Of a stretch of 6,691 bases of DNA, positions 1 to 6,671 are shown piece after piece. Where the stretch lies: contig CAMWXF010000102.1 of assembly GCA_947178115.1 (NCBI GenBank), positions 1-6,691 on the forward strand, in the 5' to 3' direction. The translations under genes were made by a program, and so were the position numbers. The first letter of the stretch is position 1; every line of letters begins with the position of its first letter. Source of the stretch: an uncultured Lachnospiraceae bacterium (lineage in GTDB: Bacteria > Bacillota > Clostridia > Lachnospirales > Lachnospiraceae). Under the pieces are notes generated by a model. It was not told where the DNA came from. It made no database searches and saw only the letters and a program-made list of their open reading frames with translations.

Positions 1-151
1 CATCACTGTAGTATGTGATGGTCTTCTCATAATCCGTTCCGGCCTTCAGCGCCTTATCCGTTCCCTTCTCAAATACCTTTATGGTTGACTTCACCTGGTT
101 AAACTTAGCAGGCGCCACGATATCCACTGCTGTTGCATATACATCATCTGC
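1..151 (-). repeat. Ig-like repeat 6, cut by the window edge, residues 2087-2136
   Basis: Only the first half is present: a D-D-V-Y-A-T-A-V-D-I-V opening, T-I-K-V-F-E-K-G (2109-2116), and K-A-G-T-D-Y (2122-2127) followed by a T-I-T-Y-Y strand. The G-T-D-Y box matches the same position in repeats 1-5, so the array continues to the left of the window. Confidence 0.7.
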
Positions 152-3100
152 GGAAGCGATCTTCACTTCATACGTATGCCTGATCTGACCCTTGAAGTTG
201 CCCTTGCCCTTGATGGTCATTGTAGCGGACTCTGTGTTGGCTTCCACCTTATTGTTTTTCTGATAGGTAATCGTGAAATCCTTTTTCTCTACCAGAGTTA
301 CACCATTAAACGTCAGGGTTGTGATCCCGGGCTTCGCACCTGTCTTCATGTACTTTGCTGCTTTCGGCGCTGCAAATACAAGTCCTGCAGGAGCTTCCGG
401 CGTATCGAACTTCGTCAGGTCAACCGGTGTGATCTTGAAGGTCGTCTTCATCGAACCGGTGTATGCGTTGATACCGGTAACCGTCACGGTAACTGTACCT
501 ACGCCGGTGTGTTCTCCCGCTTTCTTGCCTGTCGCATAGGATACGGTGTAATCCGTGCCCTCTTTCAAAACAGCCTCGCTGTTCTTAGGCTTTACCGTCA
601 GCGTCCTCATGCTGACTTCCGCAGCGTCCTGATTGATATAGATCGGACTGCCTGTGTACTGATAACCGTCCTTGTTAATACCTTCAATCGCAAATCCTGC
701 CGGTGCCAGCTTGGTGCCGTTTACCGTATAGGTCACGGACTTGCTGCCGTAATACTTCGCAGTGTCTTTAGCTGTGACTGTGACAGTCGCTTTTCCGATC
801 TGGTCCCAGTTATCATAGATTACATCATAATCAACCTTCTCTGTCATTGTATCAGTACCCATCTTGACAGTTACTACGGGCTTCTCTGTTCCTTGGCCAT
901 ACTCACCCTGATCATTATTCTTATAATCTACCTTTGTCTTATCCAAGGTTACCTTGGCCTTGCTCATCAGCTTGATATCATTCTTGAGCACTGTATACCT
1001 GATCGTTTTCTTGCCGCTGTAGTTGACGGAATCAATAAACGCAGTGCCTTTTTTCTTAGCCCCTTCGGTGGTGATGGTGATATCATAAACTCCCGCCTTA
1101 ATCTTGCCATCATCATCCTTGATTTCAGAGTCCTTAGGCCATTCCACTTTATAATCATTATTGTTACCCAGCGTCTTCTTGCCGTATTTCACGGTCACCT
1201 TCGGATTGGTTACCTTATCTCCTTTGGCATTGATGATCGCATAGACATCCGCTGCGCTGATATCCTCAGCACCGATATCTTTCTTCTCGATCTTAAAGGT
1301 CGCCGTATCATTACCCTTGAAGTTGCCCTTACCGGTAACCGTTACCGTAGCCGTTCCAGCATTAGTGTTGTTCTTATATGCTACCGTGTAGTCTTTCTTA
1401 ACTTCTAACAGCGTATCACCAAAGTATACCTCGATCTCAGGCTTGATCGCTGCGCCGGTATAGATATAGCTTCCATCAACAGTTTCATCATTCTCAAGGA
1501 TCTCAAACCAGAGTCCTTCCTTCGTACCCGGTGTCGGCTGTTCACCTTTTTTGGTAAGCCCCTTTACCGCTTTCTCCAAATCTGCGATTGCCGCTTCCAC
1601 CTCTGCCTTTGTTGCACCATCTTTCTTCATGCAATCCTCGGCAGCCTTTAATGCCTTGGTATAAGCCGCCCAAGATTCAGACGTATACTCATCCTGATTA
1701 TATTTGTCTTTATACTTATTGATACATTCCTCAAGCTTTACCTTATCTTCTTCGCTTGCCGTGCTTGTTTCTCCAATCACGATCTCGCTTTCAGCCGCAA
1801 GCTCGGAAACTGATATCTCGTAAGTATAAGCAATAGTCGATTCGCTATCCTGATTCGATTTCGCCTGCAAAACGATCTTATTGCCTGCCGCATTGACATA
1901 GCTGACCGCCGGTATGGACTCTTTCTTCGCAGAGGTTACCGTAAACCGCAATACCCCTGTAAGTGCGGCAACCATATAAGTATCCGTTCCGGATTCCGTC
2001 ACCTGTGCATTTGTCACAACACTGTAGAGCATATGCGAAACCGTATTCTTAAAGGTCACTTTTTTGTCAATATTCTCCGCAGTCGTGATCACAATTTCCA
2101 TGGGCTCCGCAACCGTAGTGATACTGTAGCAGCCGCTGTTTTTGTTGAAAGCAACTTCTTTGCCGTTCATCGCAACCGAGGTGATCCTATGTTTGGTATC
2201 AGCCAGTTCCACCGCGAACTCAAGCTTCGTTCCCGCCTTCACTTCAAGCTTCTTATCCGTCAAATCATAACCCTTCACCGTTACGGATTTAACCGCTGCC
2301 GGGTAGGTAAAGGTTAGTGGATATTTTTCCGCAATTTTACTGATATTCACGGTAATCAACGTATCCGCCATGGGAACCACCGTGTAGACATTCTGCTGTG
2401 ATGATACGTTCTGCACCGGTGTTACCGCTTTGCCGTTGGCATAGACACCGTCCACCTCATAACCGTCTCTCGGTTCTACCGTGAAAGAAATACTGCTGCC
2501 TTTCAGGATCGAGTAAGGATACTCAAATTCTCCCCCATCATAATAGTCCTCATTGGCACTGTAGAGCGCTTTCGTTCCGGCATCCCTGATTCTCACACCA
2601 TTTCCGGCGCTGTAGAAGCCTACCTTATAAAATATCAGCTTCTGTTGGGAACGCTCCGCTGTCACGGTAATAGTCACGTCCTCGCTTAGCTCGCCCAAAT
2701 AGTACTCGCTCACATCCTCCTCTGCAAGCCTGAACGGTGTAAGTTCTTTACTCTCGCCTGATGTTTTTCCCTGAACGCTTACCTTCGCCGCGTAACCGCT
2801 GATTGCCTTTACGCCAAGTATCGTGCCGGTGCCTTGTACCTCCGCCTGTTTACCGCTAATTGTATAGTACTCTCCGGTATCGTCTAACAGATAGATCGCC
2901 TTGATCTCCACCGGATAATCCAGTGTGACTGTATGCTTCGCATATTCTTCCGCCTTAATCTTCACGATTTCCGGAATCTGCGCTCCCGCGACAGGCTTCA
3001 GAACATATTGGTAATATTCATCAACAAGAGTGCCGTAGTCGTATTCCCGCTGCAAAATTTTATCAAGCGTAAATGCGTCGCTGTTCACCGACAGCTTATA

Positions 3101-6100
3101 CAGATCTTCTCCGTCCGTCATTCTGAACCGGAAACTGTCTGTTGCCATCACCTGTATGCTGTCTTTTGTAATATCATTGCCATAATCCGTTATGTCTTCC
3201 TCAAACGTAATATCTGCTCCCGCCGGAATGTCAAACATAACCGTATAGCCCTGTACTGCCTCGATCATAATCTGGGCATCGCCCTGCGGTACGCCAATCT
3301 CGTAAATCCTATACTCATTTTCTTTATCCTGTTCCAGCACACGTTCTTCGCCGCTCGACTTGTCTTTCAGTACAACGCTCTTAGCAGCATAGCCGTCCTT
3401 CAACTGGAAGTCCAAACGGTATTCCTTATCATCAGATAAAACCGCTTCCTTCGTTTCACTGTTATAGAGATTGTCTTCCGTCGGTTTCTTACCAGCCTCC
3501 CATACTTTTATTGACGCGATCTTATCCATATCGGCAAACGTTATGATCGGCTGCGTAGTCGGCACCAGATCGACTGTAAGCGTCATATCGGAAGTGACTT
3601 CCAACTCGAAGCATGCACCGCTTATCCAGTCATCATCTATCCAGGTTCCATACTTCATCGGAACTTCATATGACTTCTCACCTATCGTGCAAACTACCTT
3701 GCCGCGATATCCTGTCGTTGATTCACTGCCCGTGACTCCCGAAATAGCAATGAACATCCCGTCACGTACAAGATACGTGCCCGTTTTTCCGCTTTCCCCT
3801 TCGGGTCTTTGCTTGTTCCCGGACACTTGAAAATCCGTAACATTTTCACCTTTTTCAATCGTCACGGTATGCTGCTGGCGCTCCGTCAGTTCCACGTTAA
3901 TCGTCGCATCACTGACCGCTGTGAAATGGTACAACGTTCCATTCCAGTTCTCCCAATCCTCGTCCTCATAAACTTCCAGTTGATCGCCCGATCCTGATAA
4001 GCTGAGGTTGAGTCTGTGTGTTTCACTCCCGAGCTGATGCAACGTGAAATAAACTTCCTCTCCGTCTTTTACTTCAATTTCGCCGCCTAACTCTATGTCG
4101 TTCTTTCTTACCCAATCATCCCACTCATCTTTTTCACGCTGTCTAAGCCATGTACCTTCCTTGACTGCCTCTGCGTTTCCTTCAAAGGTAATGGTATGTG
4201 TGTTATAGCCTTCGATGGTGATGACATTGGTTCCGTAAATCTTGCAGCCGACTTCTTCCGCCATATAGCACAGATAACCGTTGTCCTCGTCATCATAACC
4301 CGATCTTCGCTCTGCTTCTCTACTAAAGGAATCACGATCTTCGTAAGTAACGGAAACTGCAGTCCATTTCTCACTATTCATTTTGACCATGATCCGGAAA
4401 TTCTCATACCAATTATCTGTGTTGCTTACAAACTTGTGATCCGCCGACAACTCTAACGGATTTCCAGACGCGTCACACACTTTCACGTCGAAATCACTCT
4501 CATCATAATCCAATTGATACTGGTAGCCTTTCACCATGGTGAGATAAACCGACATAGAACTCTCAGGCGCTACCGTATAAATATTCCAATCCTCATAGTC
4601 GTCGCCGGAATCATAGCCAGCATACAACTCGCCGCTTCCGTCCTCTGACGTGCTTACAATGAGTGTCCCGCCCTGCGCAGGCTCAACCGTGAACTTAAGT
4701 TGCTCTTCTTCCGAAGCCCACGCAGTGAGGGATCCTGATTCGCCATAGTCAGAGTAGCGGAAAGTTTTCTCAATCGGTGCATACATTCTGATACAGTCGA
4801 TCTCGTCCGGATTCAGATGGAACTCAACCGGATATATATTGATCTGTTCCAGATTGACCGTAACATCACCGTTTTTCATGGAAATATCTGCATCCGCCAA
4901 AACAAAGTGATTTTTCCACCCATTACTCTGCTCGCTTCTGTAATTATACGGGAGGGCAACTGCATCTCCTCCGTTCTCCTCGCATGTTACGCGAACAGTA
5001 TGATTCATGTCTTTGATTGTTACATCGAAACTGACCTTTCTGTCACTATCAATCCATACGGCATCATCGTCTTCCAGACCGGATTGCAGCCCTGCCGCTC
5101 CATATTTCGGATCCTCTTCGATTACCGTGATATTCACCTTATCCTTCAGTTCCGCCGGAATATTGAATTTCAAGTGATTATTTTTCGTTGGTTCCGCCAG
5201 AACGAATACGGTAATATCTTCTGCTCCAAGGTCATAAGACCCCGACAGAGTATACCCATACCCATTCTTGTAGGATGATGATTTATTTTGGCTAAAACTC
5301 ATCGCAGAGGAATTCGCGTCAATACTGTAAAATGTATATCCCTCCTGCACCTCCAGCGCATAGTTATACTCCGAGAAAAATTTCTGCATTTCCTGACCGG
5401 AAAATTCCAGCGTCTCTCCAATCAAATCCTTACTGTTCGCCTCGTCATCACCTGACGTGCCTTTGGCGTACTGATAAAACGCCACACTCTTATTGTTCTC
5501 GGCGTCAGGATTTTTGCTCGCATATACGTCCACAAAACTAAGCGAATAATGATAGTCCGCTTTGATATTGATCTGATACACAGGCTCTGTTCCGTTGCCG
5601 GACGGAATGTTCTCTATTGCATAGATATGATTCTCCTCGTCCTTTGCTGTAATCGGAGTAGCTGTCGCGCCTTCTCCCAATTCGCTGTAATTGACTTCCT
5701 CAATCTTTACACGATCCCGCAGCACCAGCTTTACCTGTAGTTTTTCTCCTGCTTTCGCGGGAATGTCTACATATTCATTTGTATCGAGTTGATAGTACAT
5801 CCGCGTAAACTCTTCGCTATCACCGGTTGCATACCACACTTGTTTTAAAAAACTATAATCACGGCGCCCGCTCTCATAGTGCGGTATATTAAGCCTTACC
5901 TTCGCAGTTTCGCCATCTTCCGCCGCCAATACGCTTACCGCGTTTCCACTCTTCGGCTGCTCTGCACCTGCCACTTCCTCTGCATCTGCCTCGCCTCCAA
6001 TCAGAGTTTCATCCGATGCCGTTTGATCAGGATCCACTTCCGGAGCTTCGGTATCATCCGTACCGGCCTGATCCGTTACTTCCGTTTCCTCTGTTCCAAT

Positions 6101-6409
6101 TCCGTCGGGGCTCCCTTCCTCTTCCGCATCGGTCTGATCCGCGGCATCGGATCCCTCCGGTCCAACCTGATCTGGTGCTTTCGTATCCCCCGAATCGGTA
6201 TTCCCATCCACATCAACACCGCTATTGCCGGTGCTGTTATCCTCTTTGTCTTTTCCGACCATTTCCGCAGCCCCGCCGCCTTCGCCAAGCACATCCTGTG
6301 CTTCCGAAGCATAAACAGGCACACTCGTCTGCGGCAGCGCAGTAACAATCATCGCTGCAGCCAACAGAACGGAAATTGTCCGTTTCATTTTACCTAAAGC
6401 TCTTCTCAT
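1..6409 (-). CDS. Giant secreted multi-domain surface protein, 3' end cut off at the left edge
   Basis: One uninterrupted reading frame of 2136 complete codons runs from ATG at 6409 to the left edge with no stop, so the real protein is longer. The start is chosen because a GAGAGG ribosome binding site sits 6 bases upstream and a signal peptide follows at once; Met8 (6388) is a possible alternative but has no clear ribosome binding site. Order of parts: signal peptide 1-34; acidic linker 35-168; about 13 divergent beta modules 170-1554; FIVAR-like three-helix domain 1556-1618; Pro/Thr/Gly linker 1620-1632; Ig-like repeats from 1632 onward. No enzyme motif is seen. Such proteins in Gram-positive gut Clostridia usually act outside the cell as adhesins, glycan binders or stalks; that role is inferred. 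The anchor is expected beyond the window. The gene looks monocistronic at its 5' end, with its own promoter. No frameshift or internal stop was found. The family cannot be named precisely by eye. Confidence 0.95.
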   Translation of the reverse strand, partial: MRRALGKMKRTISVLLAAAMIVTALPQTSVPVYASEAQDVLGEGGGAAEMVGKDKEDNSTGNSGVDVDGNTDSGDTKAPDQVGPEGSDAADQTDAEEEGSPDGIGTEETEVTDQAGTDDTEAPEVDPDQTASDETLIGGEADAEEVAGAEQPKSGNAVSVLAAEDGETAKVRLNIPHYESGRRDYSFLKQVWYATGDSEEFTRMYYQLDTNEYVDIPAKAGEKLQVKLVLRDRVKIEEVNYSELGEGATATPITAKDEENHIYAIENIPSGNGTEPVYQINIKADYHYSLSFVDVYASKNPDAENNKSVAFYQYAKGTSGDDEANSKDLIGETLEFSGQEMQKFFSEYNYALEVQEGYTFYSIDANSSAMSFSQNKSSSYKNGYGYTLSGSYDLGAEDITVFVLAEPTKNNHLKFNIPAELKDKVNITVIEEDPKYGAAGLQSGLEDDDAVWIDSDRKVSFDVTIKDMNHTVRVTCEENGGDAVALPYNYRSEQSNGWKNHFVLADADISMKNGDVTVNLEQINIYPVEFHLNPDEIDCIRMYAPIEKTFRYSDYGESGSLTAWASEEEQLKFTVEPAQGGTLIVSTSEDGSGELYAGYDSGDDYEDWNIYTVAPESSMSVYLTMVKGYQYQLDYDESDFDVKVCDASGNPLELSADHKFVSNTDNWYENFRIMVKMNSEKWTAVSVTYEDRDSFSREAERRSGYDDEDNGYLCYMAEEVGCKIYGTNVITIEGYNTHTITFEGNAEAVKEGTWLRQREKDEWDDWVRKNDIELGGEIEVKDGEEVYFTLHQLGSETHRLNLSLSGSGDQLEVYEDEDWENWNGTLYHFTAVSDATINVELTERQQHTVTIEKGENVTDFQVSGNKQRPEGESGKTGTYLVRDGMFIAISGVTGSESTTGYRGKVVCTIGEKSYEVPMKYGTWIDDDWISGACFELEVTSDMTLTVDLVPTTQPIITFADMDKIASIKVWEAGKKPTEDNLYNSETKEAVLSDDKEYRLDFQLKDGYAAKSVVLKDKSSGEERVLEQDKENEYRIYEIGVPQGDAQIMIEAVQGYTVMFDIPAGADITFEEDITDYGNDITKDSIQVMATDSFRFRMTDGEDLYKLSVNSDAFTLDKILQREYDYGTLVDEYYQYVLKPVAGAQIPEIVKIKAEEYAKHTVTLDYPVEIKAIYLLDDTGEYYTISGKQAEVQGTGTILGVKAISGYAAKVSVQGKTSGESKELTPFRLAEEDVSEYYLGELSEDVTITVTAERSQQKLIFYKVGFYSAGNGVRIRDAGTKALYSANEDYYDGGEFEYPYSILKGSSISFTVEPRDGYEVDGVYANGKAVTPVQNVSSQQNVYTVVPMADTLITVNISKIAEKYPLTFTYPAAVKSVTVKGYDLTDKKLEVKAGTKLEFAVELADTKHRITSVAMNGKEVAFNKNSGCYSITTVAEPMEIVITTAENIDKKVTFKNTVSHMLYSVVTNAQVTESGTDTYMVAALTGVLRFTVTSAKKESIPAVSYVNAAGNKIVLQAKSNQDSESTIAYTYEISVSELAAESEIVIGETSTASEEDKVKLEECINKYKDKYNQDEYTSESWAAYTKALKAAEDCMKKDGATKAEVEAAIADLEKAVKGLTKKGEQPTPGTKEGLWFEILENDETVDGSYIYTGAAIKPEIEVYFGDTLLEVKKDYTVAYKNNTNAGTATVTVTGKGNFKGNDTATFKIEKKDIGAEDISAADVYAIINAKGDKVTNPKVTVKYGKKTLGNNNDYKVEWPKDSEIKDDDGKIKAGVYDITITTEGAKKKGTAFIDSVNYSGKKTIRYTVLKNDIKLMSKAKVTLDKTKVDYKNNDQGEYGQGTEKPVVTVKMGTDTMTEKVDYDVIYDNWDQIGKATVTVTAKDTAKYYGSKSVTYTVNGTKLAPAGFAIEGINKDGYQYTGSPIYINQDAAEVSMRTLTVKPKNSEAVLKEGTDYTVSYATGKKAGEHTGVGTVTVTVTGINAYTGSMKTTFKITPVDLTKFDTPEAPAGLVFAAPKAAKYMKTGAKPGITTLTFNGVTLVEKKDFTITYQKNNKVEANTESATMTIKGKGNFKGQIRHTYEVKIASADDVYATAVDIVAPAKFNQVKSTIKVFEKGTDKALKAGTDYEKTITYYSD
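152..418 (-). repeat. Ig-like repeat 5, residues 1998-2086
   Basis: The opening is M-K-T-G (2021-2024) in place of Y-T-G. It then has a T-L-T-F-N-G strand (2031-2036), E-K-K-D-F-T-I-T-Y (2041-2049), K-N-N (2051-2053), S-A-T-M-T-I (2061-2066), G-K-G-N-F-K-G (2068-2074) and a closing H-T-Y-E-V strand (2078-2082). The G-N-F-K-G codons are identical at DNA level to those of repeat 1. Confidence 0.75.
188..205. repeat. 18-base direct repeat, copy 1 of 2
   Basis: The 18 bases here (ACCCTTGAAGTTGCCCTT on the + strand) are identical to 1313-1330. On the coding strand they encode the G-N-F-K-G turn of Ig-like repeat 5. The copies are 1125 bases apart, exactly 375 codons, and in the same frame. Confidence 0.85.
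419..709 (-). repeat. Ig-like repeat 4, residues 1901-1997
   Basis: This copy carries Y-T-G-S-P-I (1918-1923), L-T-V-K-P (1937-1941), E-G-T-D-Y-T-V-S-Y (1950-1958), G-V-G-T-V-T-V-T-V (1969-1977), N-A-Y-T-G (1981-1985) and the closing T-F-K-I strand (1990-1993). A short insert lies between the Y-T-G and the next strand (about 1924-1936). Otherwise it is a canonical module. Confidence 0.75.
710..976 (-). repeat. Ig-like repeat 3, residues 1812-1900
   Basis: Recognisable elements are K-P-V-V-T-V-K-M-G (1843-1851), V-D-Y-D-V-I-Y (1859-1865), I-G-K-A-T-V-T-V (1871-1878), K-Y-Y-G-S (1885-1889) and the closing V-T-Y-T-V strand (1892-1896). The Y-T-G opening is replaced by a polar N-N-D-Q-G-E-Y-G stretch (1831-1838). 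The position in the array and the spacing to neighbours fit one full module. Confidence 0.7.
977..1276 (-). repeat. Ig-like repeat 2, enlarged, residues 1712-1811
   Basis: This copy keeps K-V-T-V-K-Y-G (1737-1743), N-D-Y (1751-1753), A-G-V-Y-D-I-T-I (1772-1779), N-Y-S-G (1796-1799) and a closing I-R-Y-T-V strand (1803-1807). It is longer than repeat 1 because of a charged insert (about 1758-1771) and a second insert (1783-1795) just before the N-Y-S-G turn. It lacks a clear Y-T-G opening. Confidence 0.7.
1277..1516 (-). repeat. Ig-like repeat 1, residues 1632-1711
   Basis: This is the best-preserved copy of a repeat common in Lachnospiraceae and other Clostridia surface proteins. It shows Y-T-G at 1650-1652 followed by AIKP, then an EIEVYFGD strand, V-K-K-D-Y-T-V-A-Y (1670-1678), N-N-T-N-A-G-T-A-T-V-T-V (1680-1691), G-K-G-N-F-K-G (1693-1699) and a closing T-F-K-I strand (1704-1707). 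It resembles the MBG/YDG-type bacterial Ig-like families, but the exact Pfam entry cannot be settled by eye. Confidence 0.8.
1313..1330. repeat. 18-base direct repeat, copy 2 of 2
   Basis: Identical to 188-205; here it encodes the G-N-F-K-G turn of Ig-like repeat 1. The flanking bases diverge, so this is a conserved core within the repeat and not a wholesale recent duplication. Confidence 0.85.
1556..1744 (-). other. FIVAR-type three-helix domain, residues about 1556-1618
   Basis: This is the one clearly helical block in the protein. Helix 1 is about KVKLEECINKYK (1558-1567). It is followed by the hallmark Y-T-x-x-S-W (Y1575, T1576, S1579, W1580), helix 2 (AAYTKALKAAEDCM, 1581-1594), a D-G-A-T turn with K-A-E-V (1597-1604), and helix 3 (EAAIADLEKAVKGL, 1605-1618). 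This pattern matches FIVAR (Found In Various Architectures), an all-helical module of Gram-positive surface proteins and glycan-active enzymes, often assigned a spacer or sugar-binding role. It stands between two different kinds of beta repeat, and a Lys/Pro/Thr/Gly linker (1620-1632) follows it. Two cysteines (1562 and 1593) are present. Confidence 0.85.
1748..3550 (-). repeat. Six further beta modules, residues about 953-1554
   Basis: Approximate modules are 953-1054, 1055-1157, 1158-1255, 1256-1360, 1361-1449 and 1450-1554. They open with strands such as PIITFAD, YTVMFDIP, HTVTLDYP, LIFYKVGF, YPLTFTYP and KVTFKNTV, have a central 'F.v...dGY....V..nGk' element (clearest around 1320, SFTVEPRDGYEVDGVYANGK), and close with strands such as AQIMIEA, VTITVTAE, LITVNISK and EIVITTAE. 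That layout matches the divergent InlB-B-repeat-like or Flg_new_2-type bacterial repeat. Unlike the preceding five, they lack the Trp/Asp loop. They form the last part of the beta array, next to the helical FIVAR domain. Confidence 0.6.
3551..5188 (-). repeat. Five Trp/Asp-rich beta modules, residues about 408-952
   Basis: Approximate modules are 408-522, 523-627, 628-735, 736-847 and 848-952. Openings are of the type HLKFNIP, YPVEFHL, YQYQLDY, HTITFEG and HTVTIEKG; most close on strands such as VTVNLEQ, MSVYLTM, TINVELTE and LTVDLVP. What sets this group apart is an acidic, tryptophan-bearing loop in the second half of each module: W498, W608, W667, W763/W766, W819/W822 and W923/W928, mostly with Asp or Glu on either side (for example DEDWENW and WIDDDW). 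The modules differ too much from each other to be recent duplications. Carbohydrate or calcium contact through these loops is possible but not shown. Nearest known type is probably the InlB-B-repeat-like or Flg_new-type repeat. Confidence 0.55.
5189..5902 (-). repeat. First two beta modules, residues about 170-407
   Basis: Two sizeable, weakly similar modules can be seen, about 170-282 and 283-407. Each starts with a beta strand (KVRLNIP; HYSLSFVDVY), passes through a polar section with an 'aG..l.vkl' or 'YALEVQEGY' strand, and ends in a strand of the type INIKAD or ITVFVLAE. This start and end pattern recurs in the rest of the array. The modules resemble the divergent InlB-B-repeat-like or Flg_new-type bacterial repeat domains often found in clostridial surface proteins, but the match is by pattern only. 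Boundaries are approximate. Confidence 0.55.
5906..6307 (-). other. Acidic low-complexity linker, residues 35-168
   Basis: The mature N-terminus is about 134 residues made mainly of Asp, Glu, Gly, Thr, Ala, Ser and Pro. By count it has 40 acidic residues against 4 lysines and no arginine, and no Phe, Trp or Tyr, so it should be disordered and strongly negative. A loose D-Q motif recurs at residues 80-81, 91-92, 113-114 and 128-129 (APDQ, AADQ, VTDQ, DPDQ), which suggests growth from a short degenerate repeat. Segments like this are common between the signal peptide and the first folded module of large Gram-positive surface proteins. Its function here is not known. Confidence 0.85.
6308..6409 (-). 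other. Signal peptide, residues 1-34
   Basis: The protein begins with a basic stretch (R2, R3, K7, K9, R10), followed by a hydrophobic core at about residues 11-25 (TISVLLAAAMIVTAL). A polar segment ends in V-Y-A, which fits a type I signal peptidase site after Ala34 (codon 6308-6310), just before the acidic linker starting S-E-A. This is a classic Sec signal peptide. There is no lipobox cysteine, so it is not a lipoprotein. No YSIRK-type motif is present. Confidence 0.9.
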
Positions 6410-6415
6410 ATTTTT

Positions 6416-6421
6416 CCTCTC
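6416..6421 (-). promoter_or_regulatory. Ribosome binding site (GAGAGG)
   Basis: On the coding strand GAGAGG sits 6 bases before the ATG at 6409, within a purine-rich run (GGAAAGAGAGGAAAAAT). The spacing and sequence suit a Gram-positive ribosome and decide the start over Met8. Confidence 0.85.
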
Positions 6422-6464
6422 TTTCCGGTATAATTATTGCCGTTGAATATAAAAGCATAGGTTG

Positions 6465-6495
6465 ATTATACCCCCCCCCTGTATAAAAATGTCAA
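6465..6495 (-). promoter_or_regulatory. Promoter with perfect -35 and -10 boxes and a 19-base spacer holding G9
   Basis: On the coding strand TTGACA (6495-6490) and TATAAT (6470-6465) both match the housekeeping sigma factor consensus exactly. The spacer is 19 bases, two more than the usual 17, and reads TTTTTATACA followed by nine Gs next to the -10. Transcription would begin near 6458, giving a leader of about 49 bases before the ATG. No TG extended -10 motif is present, so spacer length should matter for strength. Upstream of -35 the DNA is AT-rich and could help polymerase binding. The exact start is not shown. Confidence 0.8.
6471..6479 (-). repeat. Homopolymer G9 (C9 on the + strand) in the promoter spacer
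   Basis: Nine identical bases abut the -10 box. Runs of this length are prone to slipped-strand mispairing, and each gained or lost base would change the -35 to -10 distance by one. Seven Gs would give the optimal 17-base spacer. Short TATAC/GTATA arms (6467-6471 and 6481-6485) flank the run but may be chance. Confidence 0.9.
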
Positions 6496-6637
6496 CTTTA
6501 CTATGTGTGTAATTTGAATGTGTTTTTTCCGCCTACGTTACGGTTTTTTCACAAATTTTTCCATGTGCATAATTGCGCTTCATATCACTTTTATAAAATA
6601 TTTTGCGGAGATATTTTCACAGGGTGCCTGCTTTCCC
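6496..6637. other. AT-rich intergenic region upstream of the promoter
   Basis: No open frame, RNA gene or clear operator could be supported here. The stretch is AT-rich with several short T runs (6521-6528, 6542-6549, 6555-6560). It separates the promoter from the hairpins at the right edge and may carry unrecognised regulator sites. Confidence 0.6.
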
Positions 6638-6660
6638 ATAAAAAAGTGTCTTCGACACTT
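6638..6660 (-). terminator. Likely intrinsic terminator of a gene beyond the right edge
   Basis: On the minus strand AAGTGTC-GAA-GACACTT forms a 7-bp stem with a 3-base loop (6660-6644). It runs into a T tract (A6 on the + strand at 6640-6645, shared in part with the stem). This orientation would end a leftward transcript entering from the right, and would insulate the giant gene's promoter from it. The stem has only three G-C pairs, so efficiency is uncertain. Confidence 0.6.
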
Positions 6661-6671
6661 CAACTCCCCTG

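Noticed and set aside
176..1408. 410-codon open frame on the + strand
   Set aside because: It lies wholly antisense to the giant gene and has odd Cys/Arg/Ile-rich composition. It shows no ribosome binding site or recognisable domain. The minus-strand frame across the same bases encodes well-formed Ig-like repeats.
1631..1726. Cys1562 and Cys1593 as a disulfide in the FIVAR domain
   Set aside because: In the expected antiparallel helix 1/helix 2 packing the two cysteines sit at different heights (about 6 and 16 residues from the loop ends), so a bond between them is unlikely.
2933..6397. Other open frames of 60-170 codons on both strands
   Set aside because: All overlap the giant gene in another frame, with low-complexity or Arg/His/Phe/Cys-rich products and no start signals. 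They are frame shadows of a biased repetitive coding sequence.
6425..6442. Weak inverted repeat CGG/CCG in the leader just before the ribosome binding site
   Set aside because: At most about five pairs with a wobble and AT-rich interior; too weak to claim control of translation.
6529..6549. CCG...CGG followed by T6 on the + strand, as a possible rightward terminator
   Set aside because: Only three base pairs can form and there is no rightward gene upstream of it.
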